Positions 39,068-49,479 are shown, counted from the stretch's first letter. The stretch is 64,000 nt of DNA from JAGWRA01 sp963711505 (GCA_963711505.1 CAVQEJ010000005.1:209923-273922), one strand, 5' to 3'. The notes: generated by a model from the sequence alone, not told the origin. Program-made: numbers and translations.

Positions 39068-40861
39068 ATGACGGAGACGAAGAAGAAGATGAAAATCCTC
39101 GCAGGATCGACCCGTCGCTGGAAGGGACTGGGCGCCGGCCTCCTGTTCGCGACACTGATCGGCCTCGGCTCCGTTCCGCAGACGACCTCGGAGCATCTGG
39201 CCCCGCTCTCGCGCGGGCTCCAGGCTCAGCTCGCAGACGGGGCCCGTACGGTCACGGTCATCGTCGAAGGCCGCCGATCTGTGATCGACACGCTGACCGC
39301 ACGCTACGGGACGACGGTCGTCCGACGCTTCCCGACGGGTGCGGCGTTGCAGGTGACCGCCCGCCAGCTCGCGGCATTGCGGACGGATCCCTCAATCGGC
39401 TACCTGTCCGACGATGCGCCGGTGCGCGCGGCCTCGTTCGAAGTGACACCCGATGCGATCGGCGCGGACCAGGTCTGGCACGGCACGGTCCCGGAGGGCG
39501 CGGGCACCGGTTACACCGGCAAGGGCATCACGATCGCGGTCATCGACTCGGGCATTGCGAACGTGAAAGCGCTGCAGGGCCGCGTGATCGCCAGCAAGGA
39601 CTTCACCGGCACCGACGCGGGCGGGCTGGGTGGCATCACCGCGACCATCACCGAGAACCCGCTGAGCCTCTCGGGCGTGCTCAACCTGGTGACCGGTGCC
39701 GTGGGCGGGCTCCTGAAGACGACCGGATCGCTGCTCGGCGGCCTGCTGGGCGGCCGCGGCGACGGCAGCACGCCGGGCAACGCGAACGATGACGGCTACG
39801 GCCACGGCACCCACGTCGCGGGACTGATCGCCGGGGCGCCGGTGAACGATCCGGCGCTGAGCAGCCCGTACAGCGGCATCGCACCGGATGCCCGGCTGCT
39901 CGACCTGAAGGTGCTCGACAGCCAGGGACAGGGCAACGTCAGCGCCGTCATTGCCGCCATCGACTGGGCGGTCCAGTACCGTCGCAAGTATGGCATCCGC
40001 GTCCTGAACCTCTCGATCGGCCGCCCGGTCACCGAGTCGTATCAGACCGATCCCCTCTGCCAGGCCGTGGAGAACGCGGTGAAGGCGGGTCTCGTGGTGG
40101 TGGTCTCAGCGGGCAACCTCGGCCAGGATTCGAGCGGCCAGACGGTGATTGGCGGCATCACGTCGCCGGGCAACGCGCCGGATGCCCTGACGGTCGGTGC
40201 GCTCAACACCTTCTACACGGTGCCCCGGTCCGACGATGCGGTCACGACCTACAGCTCGCGTGGTCCGACCTATATCGACGAACTGCTGAAGCCCGATCTC
40301 GTCGCCCCGGGCAACCGGGTCGTTTCGGTCGAGGCGCCGAACTCGTACCTGATCAGGACGTACCCGTCGCTCGAAATGGACCGGGATCGCGCGTACGCCT
40401 ACATGCAGTTGAGCGGTACCAGCCAGTCGGCCGCCGTGGCCAGCGGCGCGGTCGCGCTGCTGCTGCAGGCGGACCCGTCGCTCACCCCGTCCCAGGTCAA
40501 GAGCGTGCTGCAGAGCACGAGCACGTTCCTGCCCGATGCGGGGATCATCGCGGGTGGTGCCGGCAGCCTGAACATCGCAGCAGCCGTGAGCGCAGTGAAG
40601 ACCGGCAACCCGCTCCCCCCGACGACCATCGGCGGCGAGTCGGCACAGTCCAGCGGTGTCGCGTTCGCCCAGCACGACGACACCGTGAATGGCAGCACGA
40701 TCATCTGGGGCAACACGATCATCTGGGGGAACACGATTATCTGGGGCAACACGTCCGTCTACGGTGACACCATCATCTGGGGGAACACGATCATCTGGGG
40801 GAACACCACCGTCTTCGGCAACACGATCATCTGGGGCAACAGCTACTTGCCCGGGCGCTGA
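39068..40861 (+). CDS. Secreted subtilisin-like (S8) protease, copy B, with NTIIWG repeat tail
   Basis: 597 residues from the ATG at 39068. The N-terminus has a twin-basic stretch and a hydrophobic segment (GLGAGLLFATLIGLG, residues 20-34). Residues ~50-125 resemble an I9 propeptide. The catalytic triad is Asp160 (AVIDSG), His246 (YGHGTHVAG) and Ser452 (LSGTSQSAAV), with oxyanion Asn350. A 60-residue Gly/Leu-rich insertion separates Asp and His, absent from copy A. Residues 542-592 are eight hexapeptides, mostly NTIIWG with SVYGD and TVFGN variants. The protease is expected to be exported. It is probably co-transcribed with the HD-GYP gene 31 bases downstream from the sigma-54 promoter at 39000. 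Confidence 0.92.
   Translation: MTETKKKMKILAGSTRRWKGLGAGLLFATLIGLGSVPQTTSEHLAPLSRGLQAQLADGARTVTVIVEGRRSVIDTLTARYGTTVVRRFPTGAALQVTARQLAALRTDPSIGYLSDDAPVRAASFEVTPDAIGADQVWHGTVPEGAGTGYTGKGITIAVIDSGIANVKALQGRVIASKDFTGTDAGGLGGITATITENPLSLSGVLNLVTGAVGGLLKTTGSLLGGLLGGRGDGSTPGNANDDGYGHGTHVAGLIAGAPVNDPALSSPYSGIAPDARLLDLKVLDSQGQGNVSAVIAAIDWAVQYRRKYGIRVLNLSIGRPVTESYQTDPLCQAVENAVKAGLVVVVSAGNLGQDSSGQTVIGGITSPGNAPDALTVGALNTFYTVPRSDDAVTTYSSRGPTYIDELLKPDLVAPGNRVVSVEAPNSYLIRTYPSLEMDRDRAYAYMQLSGTSQSAAVASGAVALLLQADPSLTPSQVKSVLQSTSTFLPDAGIIAGGAGSLNIAAAVSAVKTGNPLPPTTIGGESAQSSGVAFAQHDDTVNGSTIIWGNTIIWGNTIIWGNTSVYGDTIIWGNTIIWGNTTVFGNTIIWGNSYLPGR
40691..40843 (+). repeat. 18-bp tandem repeat encoding NTIIWG hexapeptides
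   Basis: Eight 18-base units near AACACGATCATCTGGGGG lie at the end of the subtilase-B gene in frame. Two units are altered to SVYGD and TVFGN, which keeps the hydrophobic-hydrophobic-aromatic-Gly pattern. It matches the tail of copy A at protein level, although the DNA units differ. Confidence 0.85.
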
Positions 40862-40891
40862 CGCCAGAGCTTTCCGTTCCGGGGTGTCATC

Positions 40892-43283
40892 ATGTCGACG
40901 TCGCGCTTCAGTCCAGCGGGCCGGACCTACATCTGGGGAGTCATCCTCACGGGACTGGCGATCATCATCTGGTCGCTGTACGCCGTGTACGCCGACGGCA
41001 CGAGCGCACGCTGGCTGGTCTTCGCGGCGTTGACGGCGATCAGCAGTTCGGCGGGTGTCGGGCTGATTGCGGTGCCCGCGTCGCTGTCCGTCTCCGACAC
41101 CTTCGTCTTCGCGGCTCTGCTGCTCTACGGACCGGCCGCCGGCACCCTCACGGTGGCGATCGATGGGCTCGTCGCCTCGTCCTGCATGTCGAAAGCGACG
41201 CGCCGGCCAGACCGGATGCTCTTCAACGTCTCGGCGCCGACCATCGCTGTCTGGTCCGCCGCCGAGATCTTCTTCGCCATCGGCGGGTTTCCCCCGACCG
41301 GCGTTGGGTCGGCCCCGCTGAACAGCCTGCTGGCACCGTTCGCCCTCTGCGCGGTCTCGTACTTCCTGATGAACAGCGGGCTCATCGCCACCGCCGTCGC
41401 GTTCGAAGCCGGCGTAGGGCCGACGCGGATCTGGCGCCGGGACTTCGCCTGGCTCTCGATCAATCACTTCGCCGCCGCGTCCCTGGCGCTCCTGCTGGTG
41501 GCCTCGACGCGATACCTCAACCTGATCCAGGTGATGCTGCTCGCGCCGGTCCTGATGGTGGTCTACTTCACGCTCAAGACCACCATGGACCGCGTCCGCG
41601 ACTCGAATGATCACCTGATTCAGGTCAACCGGCTGTACCTGTCGACCATCGAGGCGCTCGCGATGGCGATCGACGCCAAGGATCAGGTGACCCACGGCCA
41701 CATCCGGCGGGTGCAGACCTACGCCATCGGACTGGCGCGGAAGCTGGGCGTGAAGGACGAGGGGCTCATCAAGGCGATCGAGGCGGCCGCGCTGCTCCAC
41801 GACACCGGCAAGATCGCCATTCCCGAACACATCCTGAACAAGCCCGGGCGGCTGACGGCCGCCGAATTCGAGAGGATGAAGACGCATGCGGGGATCGGCG
41901 CCGACATCCTCTCCGAGGTCGACTTTCCGTTCCCGGTGGTCCCCATCGTCCGCCATCACCACGAGAACTGGGATGGCACGGGCTATCCCGACGGCATCGG
42001 TGGCATCGACATTCCGATCGGGGCCCGCATCCTGTCGGTCGTCGACTGCTTCGACGCGCTGACGTCGGACCGGCCGTACCGACGCGCCATGTCGGAGGCC
42101 GAGGCCAACGAGATCCTGCTGGAGCGCCGGGGCAGAATGTACGACCCGCTCGTCGTCGACACCTTCATCGAGGTGCAGCACGAGATCGCGCCCGACGCCG
42201 AGGTCGCGGCCGCACCGCTTCCGGTGATGGCTTCCCGGACGGACGACAGCCCGCCGAACCGCGTCCACGAGGACCCCCAGGTTCGGCGCGCCGGGAACGG
42301 CAAGGGAGCCACGAACGAGGCTGCCGCCGCCGTTCTCACGCTCCTGGATCTCGCCGCGTGGCCCGACGCCCCGCGGACCGCGGCCGGCATCGCACCGCTG
42401 GGTACTCGCCCAGGTCGCGCGACTGGCGCCCGCCGATCTGGCGGTCATCTACCTGTACGATGTCGCGACCGACGGGCTGGTCGCCGGCCCGGCGGCCGGC
42501 GTGACATCGGACGTCGTAGCCGGACTGCGCATCCCGCTGGGAGAACGCCTCAGCGGCTGGGTGGCCGCGAACCGACGGCCTTCCGTGAACTCGGATCCGG
42601 CGCTCGACCTCTGCGACACGCCGGCAGGCTCCACCTTCAAGAGCTGCCTGAGCGTGCCCCTGCTCGCCGGCGACGAGCTCGTTGGCGTCACTACGCTCTA
42701 CGCGCACGCCGCGGACGCCTACACGCGCGAGCACCGACGGGTGCTCGAGGTCGTCGCGGCCCCAATCGCCCGGACGGTCGCACGGGCGACCGCGCTCGCC
42801 GACGCGGACCAGGCCCGCACGATCGACCCGATCACCGGTCTGCCGAATCGCGCCGGGCTGATCCGGCTGGCGGCGGAAGCCACGCGCGCGGCCCTGCCAG
42901 GCCCGATGGCCACGATCGTGATCGACGTGGCCGCCATCGACGCCTCGGGACTCCCGGGCGCGGCCAGGAACGCGGATCTCGCGCGCGCGGCGGCGCGGCT
43001 GAAGTCGGCGCTGCGACCGGGTGACCTGCCGTTCCGACTCGGCCCGCATCACCTCGTGGCGGTGCTCCTCGGAACCGATGCCGACGAAGCTGGCAGGCTG
43101 GCCGAACGCGTGGGCTCGGTGATGATGGCAGACGACGAGGCGGAACGGCGACGACTGCGGGTGGCCGTGAAGGCGGCGGCAACCTCGGATCAGGGAGCCG
43201 GGCTGCGCGACGTGCTCGAGATGGCTGACGGGCCGTTCCCGCTGGGCAGCGCCTCGCTCGATTTCCTGGCGGCCGTGTCCTAG
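40892..43283 (+). CDS. Membrane HD-GYP protein with GAF and degenerate GGDEF domains, copy B, one frameshift
   Basis: The repaired length is 796 residues, with a one-base insertion near 42402 where GIA-RWVLAQVARLAPADL leaves frame. Residues 1-230 contain about seven membrane helices with a conserved PASLSVSDTFVFAALLLYG segment. The HD-GYP domain has LLHDTGK (303-304 HD) and RHHHENWDGTGYPDG (355-366), so all metal ligands look present and c-di-GMP hydrolysis is possible. A GAF domain (LRIPLGERLSGWVAANRR) follows. The GGDEF-like domain has GPHHL in place of GGDEF and cannot be an active cyclase by sequence. It overlaps the next gene tail to tail by CTAG. Confidence 0.88.
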
Positions 43284-44281
43284 GATCCCGGAAACAACGA
43301 CGGCAGCGGCAGGTCGCGCATGGTGTGCAGCCCGGGGGCGGCCCCGAGCACGTGCGGGATGGCATTGACGACCATCGAGGCGGTCGCCACGTCGCCGTGG
43401 ATGCCGCCGGCAATCCTCATCGACAGACTCGGCGTGCCCGTGATCTCCACGGCATCATAGGACTCCGGCTGGCCGATGGTCGCCTCCATGTGCAGGTGGA
43501 TGAGCGCCCGGCCGCCGACGTAGCCCACGCCGTCCTGGATGATGCCGCAGACGTAGCCGGGATCGACGGCCAGGAACTCGCTCGTCACCGTCTCGCCCGC
43601 CACCTTCGGCTGGATGTCGTCGGTAATCCGCTCGAGCCGCCAGCCCATCGCATCGGCGATCATCGCAATCGACTCGGTGAGCCCGACGTGGCGCACGCTG
43701 CCATCGCGCACCTTCGCCTGGAACTGCTCGATCGTCAGTCCCGCGCCAATCTTCTGCTGGAACGGCAGACGCCGCCGCGACGCGTCCTGCACGCGGCTGA
43801 CGCGGATCGACTCCACGCGCTCGCAGACCGCCGTCAGCGCGATCGGCAGGGCGTCCATCGCGTAGCCGGGGTTGACGCCCGTTCCCAGCACGGCGACCTT
43901 CGCCTTCTTCGCCATGGCATCGATCCGCCGCGCCTGCCGCACGTGCGTGTACCAGGGGTACGCGAGCTCCTCGGTCGTCGAGACGATCGGCGTCTTCGCC
44001 TTGATCAGTTCCTCGAGCTGCGGCAGGACGGCCTTGACCGACGAGCCCGTACACATGACGACGACGTCAGGCCTGGCGGCCCGGATCGTCTTCCGGGCGT
44101 CGGTCGTCACCTTCACGCGCAGCCGGCGCCCGACGCCGGCGAGATCGCCCAGGTCGCGTCCCGCCTTGCCGGGATCGATATCCACGCCCGCGACCAGCTT
44201 CATGCCCTTGCGCCCGGCAATCTGCCGCGCCACGGCGCATCCGATGGGGCCGAGACCGAAATGCATCACACGAATGGACAT
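43280..44281 (-). CDS. Diaminopentanoate dehydrogenase-like NAD(P)-dependent oxidoreductase
   Basis: 333 residues. The N-terminal Rossmann motif is MHFGLGPIGCAVARQIAGR. A DapB-type N-domain follows (VDIDPGKAGRDLGD). The rest, with GTGVNPGYAMDALPIALTAV, AGLTIEQFQAKVRDGSVRH and HLHMEATIGQPESYDAVEI, resembles 2,4-diaminopentanoate dehydrogenase and related proteins annotated as dihydrodipicolinate reductase-like. No ornithine-degradation partner is near, so the substrate is uncertain. Its stop overlaps the HD-GYP-B stop as CTAG. Confidence 0.75.
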   Translation of the reverse strand: MSIRVMHFGLGPIGCAVARQIAGRKGMKLVAGVDIDPGKAGRDLGDLAGVGRRLRVKVTTDARKTIRAARPDVVVMCTGSSVKAVLPQLEELIKAKTPIVSTTEELAYPWYTHVRQARRIDAMAKKAKVAVLGTGVNPGYAMDALPIALTAVCERVESIRVSRVQDASRRRLPFQQKIGAGLTIEQFQAKVRDGSVRHVGLTESIAMIADAMGWRLERITDDIQPKVAGETVTSEFLAVDPGYVCGIIQDGVGYVGGRALIHLHMEATIGQPESYDAVEITGTPSLSMRIAGGIHGDVATASMVVNAIPHVLGAAPGLHTMRDLPLPSLFPGS

Positions 44282-44339
44282 CGCTCACAGGCTCCGGTTC
44301 CGAGGACGCGTGCCGGCGATTATAGCGCCGGCAGCCGCC

Positions 44340-44612
44340 TCACGGGCGATCCGTCGTCTTCAGGCCGCAGTGGGGGCAGGCGTCCGGCAGCTTCCGGAAC
44401 AGTCCCGCCTGGACCCCGCCCGGGGGATAGACGCGCCGGCCGCAGCGGGGACACGTCAGCAGCTGCGTCGCCACGAACAGCACGCCCGCCAGCACCACGA
44501 GGGCCGTCAGGAACAGCGGGTTCCGCATCATGGCCGCCACGAGCAGCCCCAGCCCCCCCACCATCCAGACCACGCCGATCACGTTCCGCTTCGCCTGCAC
44601 GCTCCACGACAT
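44340..44612 (-). CDS. Small membrane protein with a zinc-ribbon-like motif
   Basis: 90 residues from the ATG at 44612. Two hydrophobic segments (VIGVVWMVGGLGLLVAAMM and FLTALVVLAGVLFVATQLL) precede a C-terminal CPRCG and CPHCG pair. It looks like a membrane-anchored zinc ribbon of unknown role. It has no close partner: the upstream gene is on the other strand, and the next gene on its strand is downstream. Confidence 0.65.
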   Translation of the reverse strand: MSWSVQAKRNVIGVVWMVGGLGLLVAAMMRNPLFLTALVVLAGVLFVATQLLTCPRCGRRVYPPGGVQAGLFRKLPDACPHCGLKTTDRP

Positions 44613-44993
44613 GCAGGCCAGTGTAGCAAAGCCGCCCGCCGGGCGGCTGTCGGCCGTTCGCACCCGGCCGGCGGCCTCGCGGGTGAACGGACGTCACTGA
44701 GAGATCTCTTCGGTAAACGGGCCGACAGACCGCCTCGCAATAGGGGCGACTCCCCGACGGCAGGGGTCTGTCTCCGGGCCCATCGGCGGAGGCGCTACCC
44801 ATTTTGGCTGAGCTCCTGATAGGATACCGGCGAAAGTCGGGGATGGCTCTGCTCGTACGCTGTACGTACCGCCGCTGGCGGTGAGGGCCGGGGCGCGCCG
44901 GCGCCCCCGGCGTCCGCCCCCCGGAACGATGCACCTGGGTGTGCGTCCCGCCCGCGCGCGATTGGACGCATTCGGCGCACACCGCTTCAAATT
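44613..44993. other. 381-base intergenic region
   Basis: It separates the small zinc-ribbon gene (minus) from the DUF5916 gene (plus). A short inverted sequence around GTACGCTGTACGTAC near 44855 and a weak TAGGAT -10-like word near 44819 are visible, but I find no convincing promoter, riboswitch or gene. Confidence 0.5.
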
Positions 44994-47260
44994 TTGTTAC
45001 ACGTGTTGTCTGTATTCCCACCAGCGACCGGATCGCTCGACGCGCTCCGGACCGCACGCTGCATCTGTGTCCTGTCGGGCGTTGTCCTGACCGTCGTGCT
45101 GGCCCTCGCGCGTCCATCGTCCGCGCAGACACCGGCCGGTCAGGAGGTGACGCTGCCGACCGCCACGGCCATGCCCATCACGACGCCCATCACGCTCGAT
45201 GGCCGTCTCGACGAGCCGGCCTGGGCGCGGGCGAAGCCGATCGGTCCGCTTCGGCAGGTCGACCCGCACGAGAACGCGCCCGCTTCGCAGCAGACGGTCG
45301 TCAAGATCGTCTACACGGCCGACACGCTGTATTTCGGCATCCACTGCGTCGAACCGCGCGCGGACATCGTCGCCACGCAGCTCCAGCGCGACGCCCAGCT
45401 CTGGGTCGACGACCGGATCGTCATCGCACTCGATCCGTTCTTCGATCACCGCAACGGCTTCTTCTTCCAGGTCAACCCGGTCGGCGCGCGCGCCGACGGG
45501 CAGATCATCAATAATTCGCGCTTCCTGAACCAGGACTGGGATGGCATCTGGAACGCCGCCACCCGGATCACCGACGACGGCTGGGACGCGGAAATCGCGA
45601 TTCCATTCAAGACCCTGCGCTTCGAGCCGAGCGCCAGGACCTGGGGGCTCGACATCGAGCGCGACCTCAAGGCGGCGAACGAGACCGACCGATGGGCGGT
45701 GCCGCTGCACAACACCTGGGTCGGCAACATGGCCCAGGCGGGCTACCTGACGGGCCTGACCGGCATCCGGCAGGGGCTGGGGCTCGACGTCCGCCCCTAC
45801 GTATCGGGCGGGCTCGACGCGAAGACGGGCAAGCACGACTTCGGTCTGGACGTCTTCAAGAACGTCACGCCGAATCTCAACGCCTCGATCACGTTCAACA
45901 CCGACTTCGCGCAGACCGAAGCGGACAACCGCCAGGTGAACCTGACGCCGTTCAAGCTGTTCTTCCCCGAGAAGCGCGCCTTCTTCCTCGAGGGAAGTGG
46001 CGTGTTCAGCATCGCGGGGCTGGGCGGCGGCGGGGGGGCGGGGGTGGCGGGGGCGGCGGCGGGTCCCCGGACCTCATCCCGTTCTTCAGCCGCCAGATCG
46101 GCATCTACCAGGGCGCCGACACGAACGAGCAGGTGCCGATCCTCGTCGGCACGAAGCTCACCGGACGGCAGGGGGCCTACAACGTCGGATTCCTCGACGT
46201 GCAGACGCGGGCAACGCCCGACGGCGCCGTCGGCGGCCAGAACATGCTCGTCAGCCGTGTCAGCCGGAACCTGTTCGAGCAGTCGTCGGTCGGCGTCATC
46301 ATCACCCACGGCAATCCGTCGGGCGGCGGCAACACGCTGCTGGGCGGCGACGCGAAGTTCGCGACGTCCCATCTGTTCGGCGATCGGAACTTCACGCTGG
46401 ACGTCTTCGGCCTGCGGACGCAGGACGCCGTGCTGGGCTCGGACAACGCGTTCGGCTTCCGGCTGAACTACCCGAACGACCTGTGGAACGCGAACCTGAA
46501 CTGGAAGCAGATCGGCGCGAACTTCATGCCGGCGCTCGGGTTCGTCAACCGCACCGGCATCCGCAAGGCGAACTGGGGCATCGGCTATCAGCCGCGCCCG
46601 CAGAACTCATTCGTCCGACAGGCCTTCTTCGAGTTCCGCGGCAACTACATCACCGACCTGCAGAACCGCGTACTCGACTGGCGCATCTTCACCTCGCCGT
46701 TCAACATCCGCACGAACGCGGGCGACCACTTCGAGTTCGATGTCACGCCGCAGTTCGAGCACCTGACGGAGGAGTTCGAGATCTCCGACGGCATCACGCT
46801 GCCGGTCGGGTCCTATCAGTGGCTGCAATGGCAGTTCCAGTTCGACACCGCCAACAAGCGCTGGTGGGAGCTCCACTTCAACTGGGGCGATGGCAGCTTC
46901 TACAACGGGACGAACCGGGAGGTGCGGCTCGGCCTGACGCTGAAGCCGAGCTCGTTCGTCACGCTCGATCTCCGCGCCAACCGCAACGACATCACGCTGA
47001 CGCAGGGGAAGTTCTATACGGTGGTCTACTCGATGCGCGGCGATCTCAATTTCTCGCCGAACGTGTCGTGGGCCAACCTGGTGCAGTACGACAACGATTC
47101 GCGCGAGCTCGGTGTCCAGAGCCGCTTCCACTGGATCCTCAAGCCGGGCAACGACATCTTCATGGTCGTCAACCGCGGCTGGTACAAGACGTTCGACGCC
47201 ATCTACCAGCCGAACCTCGACCAGGTCACGCTGAAGCTGCAGTACACCTTCCGGTTCTGA
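44994..47260 (+). CDS. Outer-membrane DUF5916 protein with CBM9 domain, frameshift in a G-rich tract
   Basis: The repaired length is 755 residues. The TTG at 44994 or the GTG at 45003 starts a signal peptide ending near PSSAQ. A CBM9-like domain follows (ITLDGRLDEPAWARA, then LQRDAQLWVDDRIVIALDP). The DUF5916 beta-barrel region has FTLDVFGLRTQDAVLGSDNA and many alternating strands, and it ends in the aromatic C-terminus YTFRF typical of outer-membrane proteins. The frame changes in a run of G and GGC codons at 46022-46060, consistent with one lost base. The likely role is polysaccharide binding or transport. Confidence 0.85.
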
Positions 47261-47330
47261 CGCGGCGGCACGGCCGCCGGCGATTCACCGGTTCAACGGC
47301 AGGACGGCGGCCCGTCGCCCGGACCGCGGG

Positions 47331-49142
47331 TCAGGCGCCGGCAGGCGACGGCGGCAGGACGACGCCGGCCAGCAGGGCCCGCATGCCGTCGGCGTCGATC
47401 GACTCCGAGGCGAGGAGCTCGTCGGCCACGGCCTTCACGGCCCGGCGACGATGGTCCAGGAGCTGCCGGGCGTTCTCGTAGGCCCGCATCACCAGGTCGC
47501 GGATCTCCGCGTCGACCCGTTCGGCGGTCGCCTGGCTGAACGCGCCGGCGCTCTGGCGGCCGAAGGGATCGCCGGCGCCGCGGAACGCCAGCGGACCGAG
47601 CGCCGACATCCCGAACTCGCAGACCATGCGCCGGGCGATGTCGGTGGCCCGCTCGATGTCGTTGGACGCCCCGCTCGTCAGCTGCCGCAGGAACAGCTCC
47701 TCCGACACCCGGCCGCCCATCAGCACGGCGAGCTGCGCCTCGAGGTACTCCCGCGAATGCGTGTGGCGGTCGTCCTCGGGCAGCTGCATCGTCACGCCCA
47801 GCGCGCCGCCGCGCGGCACGATCGTCACCTTGTGCAGGGGATCGGCGCCCGGCAGCAGCGCGGCCACGACGGCGTGTCCCGCTTCGTGGAAGGCGCAGGT
47901 GATCCGCTCCTGCTCGCTCATGGCGAGGGATCGGCGCTCCGCTCCCATCATGACCTTGTCACGCGACGCCTCGAGGTCGGCGTTGGTCACCATCGTCCGT
48001 CCCGCGTGGACGGTCTGCAGCGCGGCTTCGTTGACCAGGTTCGCGAGCTCGGCCCCCGAGAAGCCGGGCGTGCCCCGGGCAATCGCCCGGAGATCGACGT
48101 CCGGCGCCATCGCCACCTTCCGGCCGTGCACGCGCAGGATCGCCTCGCGGCCGCGCATGTCCGCATTGCCGACGTGCACCTGCCGATCGAACCGGCCCGG
48201 CCGCAGCAGCGCCGGATCGAGGATGTCGTGCCGGTTCGTCGCCCCGATGACGACGATGCCCTGATTCGGGGCGAAGCCGTCCATCTCCACGAGCAGCTGA
48301 TTCAGCGTCTGCTCGCGTTCCTCGTGGCTCAGGGAATGACCGCCGCGCGCCCGGCCGACGGCGTCCAGCTCGTCGAGGAAGACGATGCAGGCCGGGTGCT
48401 TCCGTGCATCCTTGAACAGGCGGCGCACGCGGGCCGCACCCACGCCGGCGTACATCTCGACGAAGTCCGAGCCGCTCGCGAAGAGGAAGGGCACGCCCGC
48501 CTCGCCCGCAATCGACCGGGCCAGCAGCGTCTTGCCGGTGCCGGGCGGTCCGACGAGCAACACGCCCTTGGGCACCCGTCCGCCGATGGCCGAGAACTTC
48601 TGGGGCTCGCGCAGGAAGTCGACGACCCCCTTCAGCTCGTCCTTCGCCTCGTCGACGCCGGCGACATCGTTGAACGTCACGACGGGGTTGTGCGGATCCG
48701 CCTTCTTCGTGCGGCTCTCGAGCGCCGCCACGCGGCCCGTCGTCGACCGGTGCACGAAGAAGGCCACGAGGCCGATGGTGGCCACGACCATCCCCATCAG
48801 CAGATAGACGAACCAGTCGGCCGCCGGCGCCGTGCGGACGTCCACCCGGACGTGCTGACGGGCCAGGCCGGACACGAACGACGGATTACCGGCCACGTAT
48901 CCCGGCGGGGCGATTGTCCGGGCGTGCCCGCCGTCGCGCCGTTCGATGGCGAGAGCGCCGGGACCGATGGTGACCGCCGCGATCCGCCCCTGATCGACCT
49001 GCTGCAGGAAATCGGAGAAGGCAATCGTCGGCACGCCGGGCGCGCGCATGCTGCGGATCGCGAAGACGGCGGCGGCCGCCGCCACGAGCAGCACGGCACC
49101 ACCGATGACCAGGGATCGCCGCCGGAAGATCTGACCTCGCAC
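47331..49142 (-). CDS. ftsH: ATP-dependent zinc metalloprotease FtsH
   Basis: 603 residues from the GTG at 49142 (an in-frame GTG at 49259 is the alternative). Two membrane helices flank a ~70-residue periplasmic domain (LVIGGAVLLVAAAAAVFAI; WFVYLLMGMVVATIGLVAFF). The AAA domain has Walker A GPPGTGKT at 198-205, Walker B CIVFLDELDAV, and an SRH region. The zinc protease motif is HEAGH at 419-423. FtsH degrades misfolded membrane proteins and regulators such as LpxC. It converges with the DUF5916 gene, and there is a hairpin at 47264-47278. Confidence 0.93.
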   Translation of the reverse strand: MRGQIFRRRSLVIGGAVLLVAAAAAVFAIRSMRAPGVPTIAFSDFLQQVDQGRIAAVTIGPGALAIERRDGGHARTIAPPGYVAGNPSFVSGLARQHVRVDVRTAPAADWFVYLLMGMVVATIGLVAFFVHRSTTGRVAALESRTKKADPHNPVVTFNDVAGVDEAKDELKGVVDFLREPQKFSAIGGRVPKGVLLVGPPGTGKTLLARSIAGEAGVPFLFASGSDFVEMYAGVGAARVRRLFKDARKHPACIVFLDELDAVGRARGGHSLSHEEREQTLNQLLVEMDGFAPNQGIVVIGATNRHDILDPALLRPGRFDRQVHVGNADMRGREAILRVHGRKVAMAPDVDLRAIARGTPGFSGAELANLVNEAALQTVHAGRTMVTNADLEASRDKVMMGAERRSLAMSEQERITCAFHEAGHAVVAALLPGADPLHKVTIVPRGGALGVTMQLPEDDRHTHSREYLEAQLAVLMGGRVSEELFLRQLTSGASNDIERATDIARRMVCEFGMSALGPLAFRGAGDPFGRQSAGAFSQATAERVDAEIRDLVMRAYENARQLLDHRRRAVKAVADELLASESIDADGMRALLAGVVLPPSPAGA

Positions 49143-49327
49143 GACTCTGGCTCCGGAATGGGAGGAAGCGAACGGCCCGGTGATGACCTGGAAGTATTCC
49201 CGCGCGGAGACGCCCAGCAGTACCCGGGACGGACACGACGACCGCGCTGCACGTGCCACACGCCTCTGGAAGTGCCCGCTCGTTTGAAGGAGGAAGGCTG
49301 GGCCGGAACATGCGCCGCAGTCTTCTC

Positions 49328-49356
49328 ATTGTAGCCGAGCCCCGATGCCGAGTAAA
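49328..49356 (-). promoter_or_regulatory. Sigma-70-type promoter for ftsH
   Basis: On the minus strand TTTACT (complement of 49351-49356) and TACAAT (complement of 49328-49333) are 17 bases apart. They lie 180 bases before the GTG at 49142 and about 60 before the alternative GTG. Confidence 0.5.
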
Positions 49357-49449
49357 CGACGGCAGCGGGCCGACAGCTCTTCGATACGGTGCGTTGCCGG
49401 GCCGCGGGCGGCGCGCGGACGGGCGGCCCCGGGGGCGGCGCCTTCGCAG

Positions 49450-49479
49450 TTGCCCGCCCGCGCATCGGGCCTGTATAGT
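49450..49479 (+). promoter_or_regulatory. Sigma-70-type promoter for the sulfatase-fold/TPR gene
   Basis: TTGCCC at 49450-49455 and TATAGT at 49474-49479 are 18 bases apart and lie about 65 bases before the TTG start at 49550. Confidence 0.5.
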
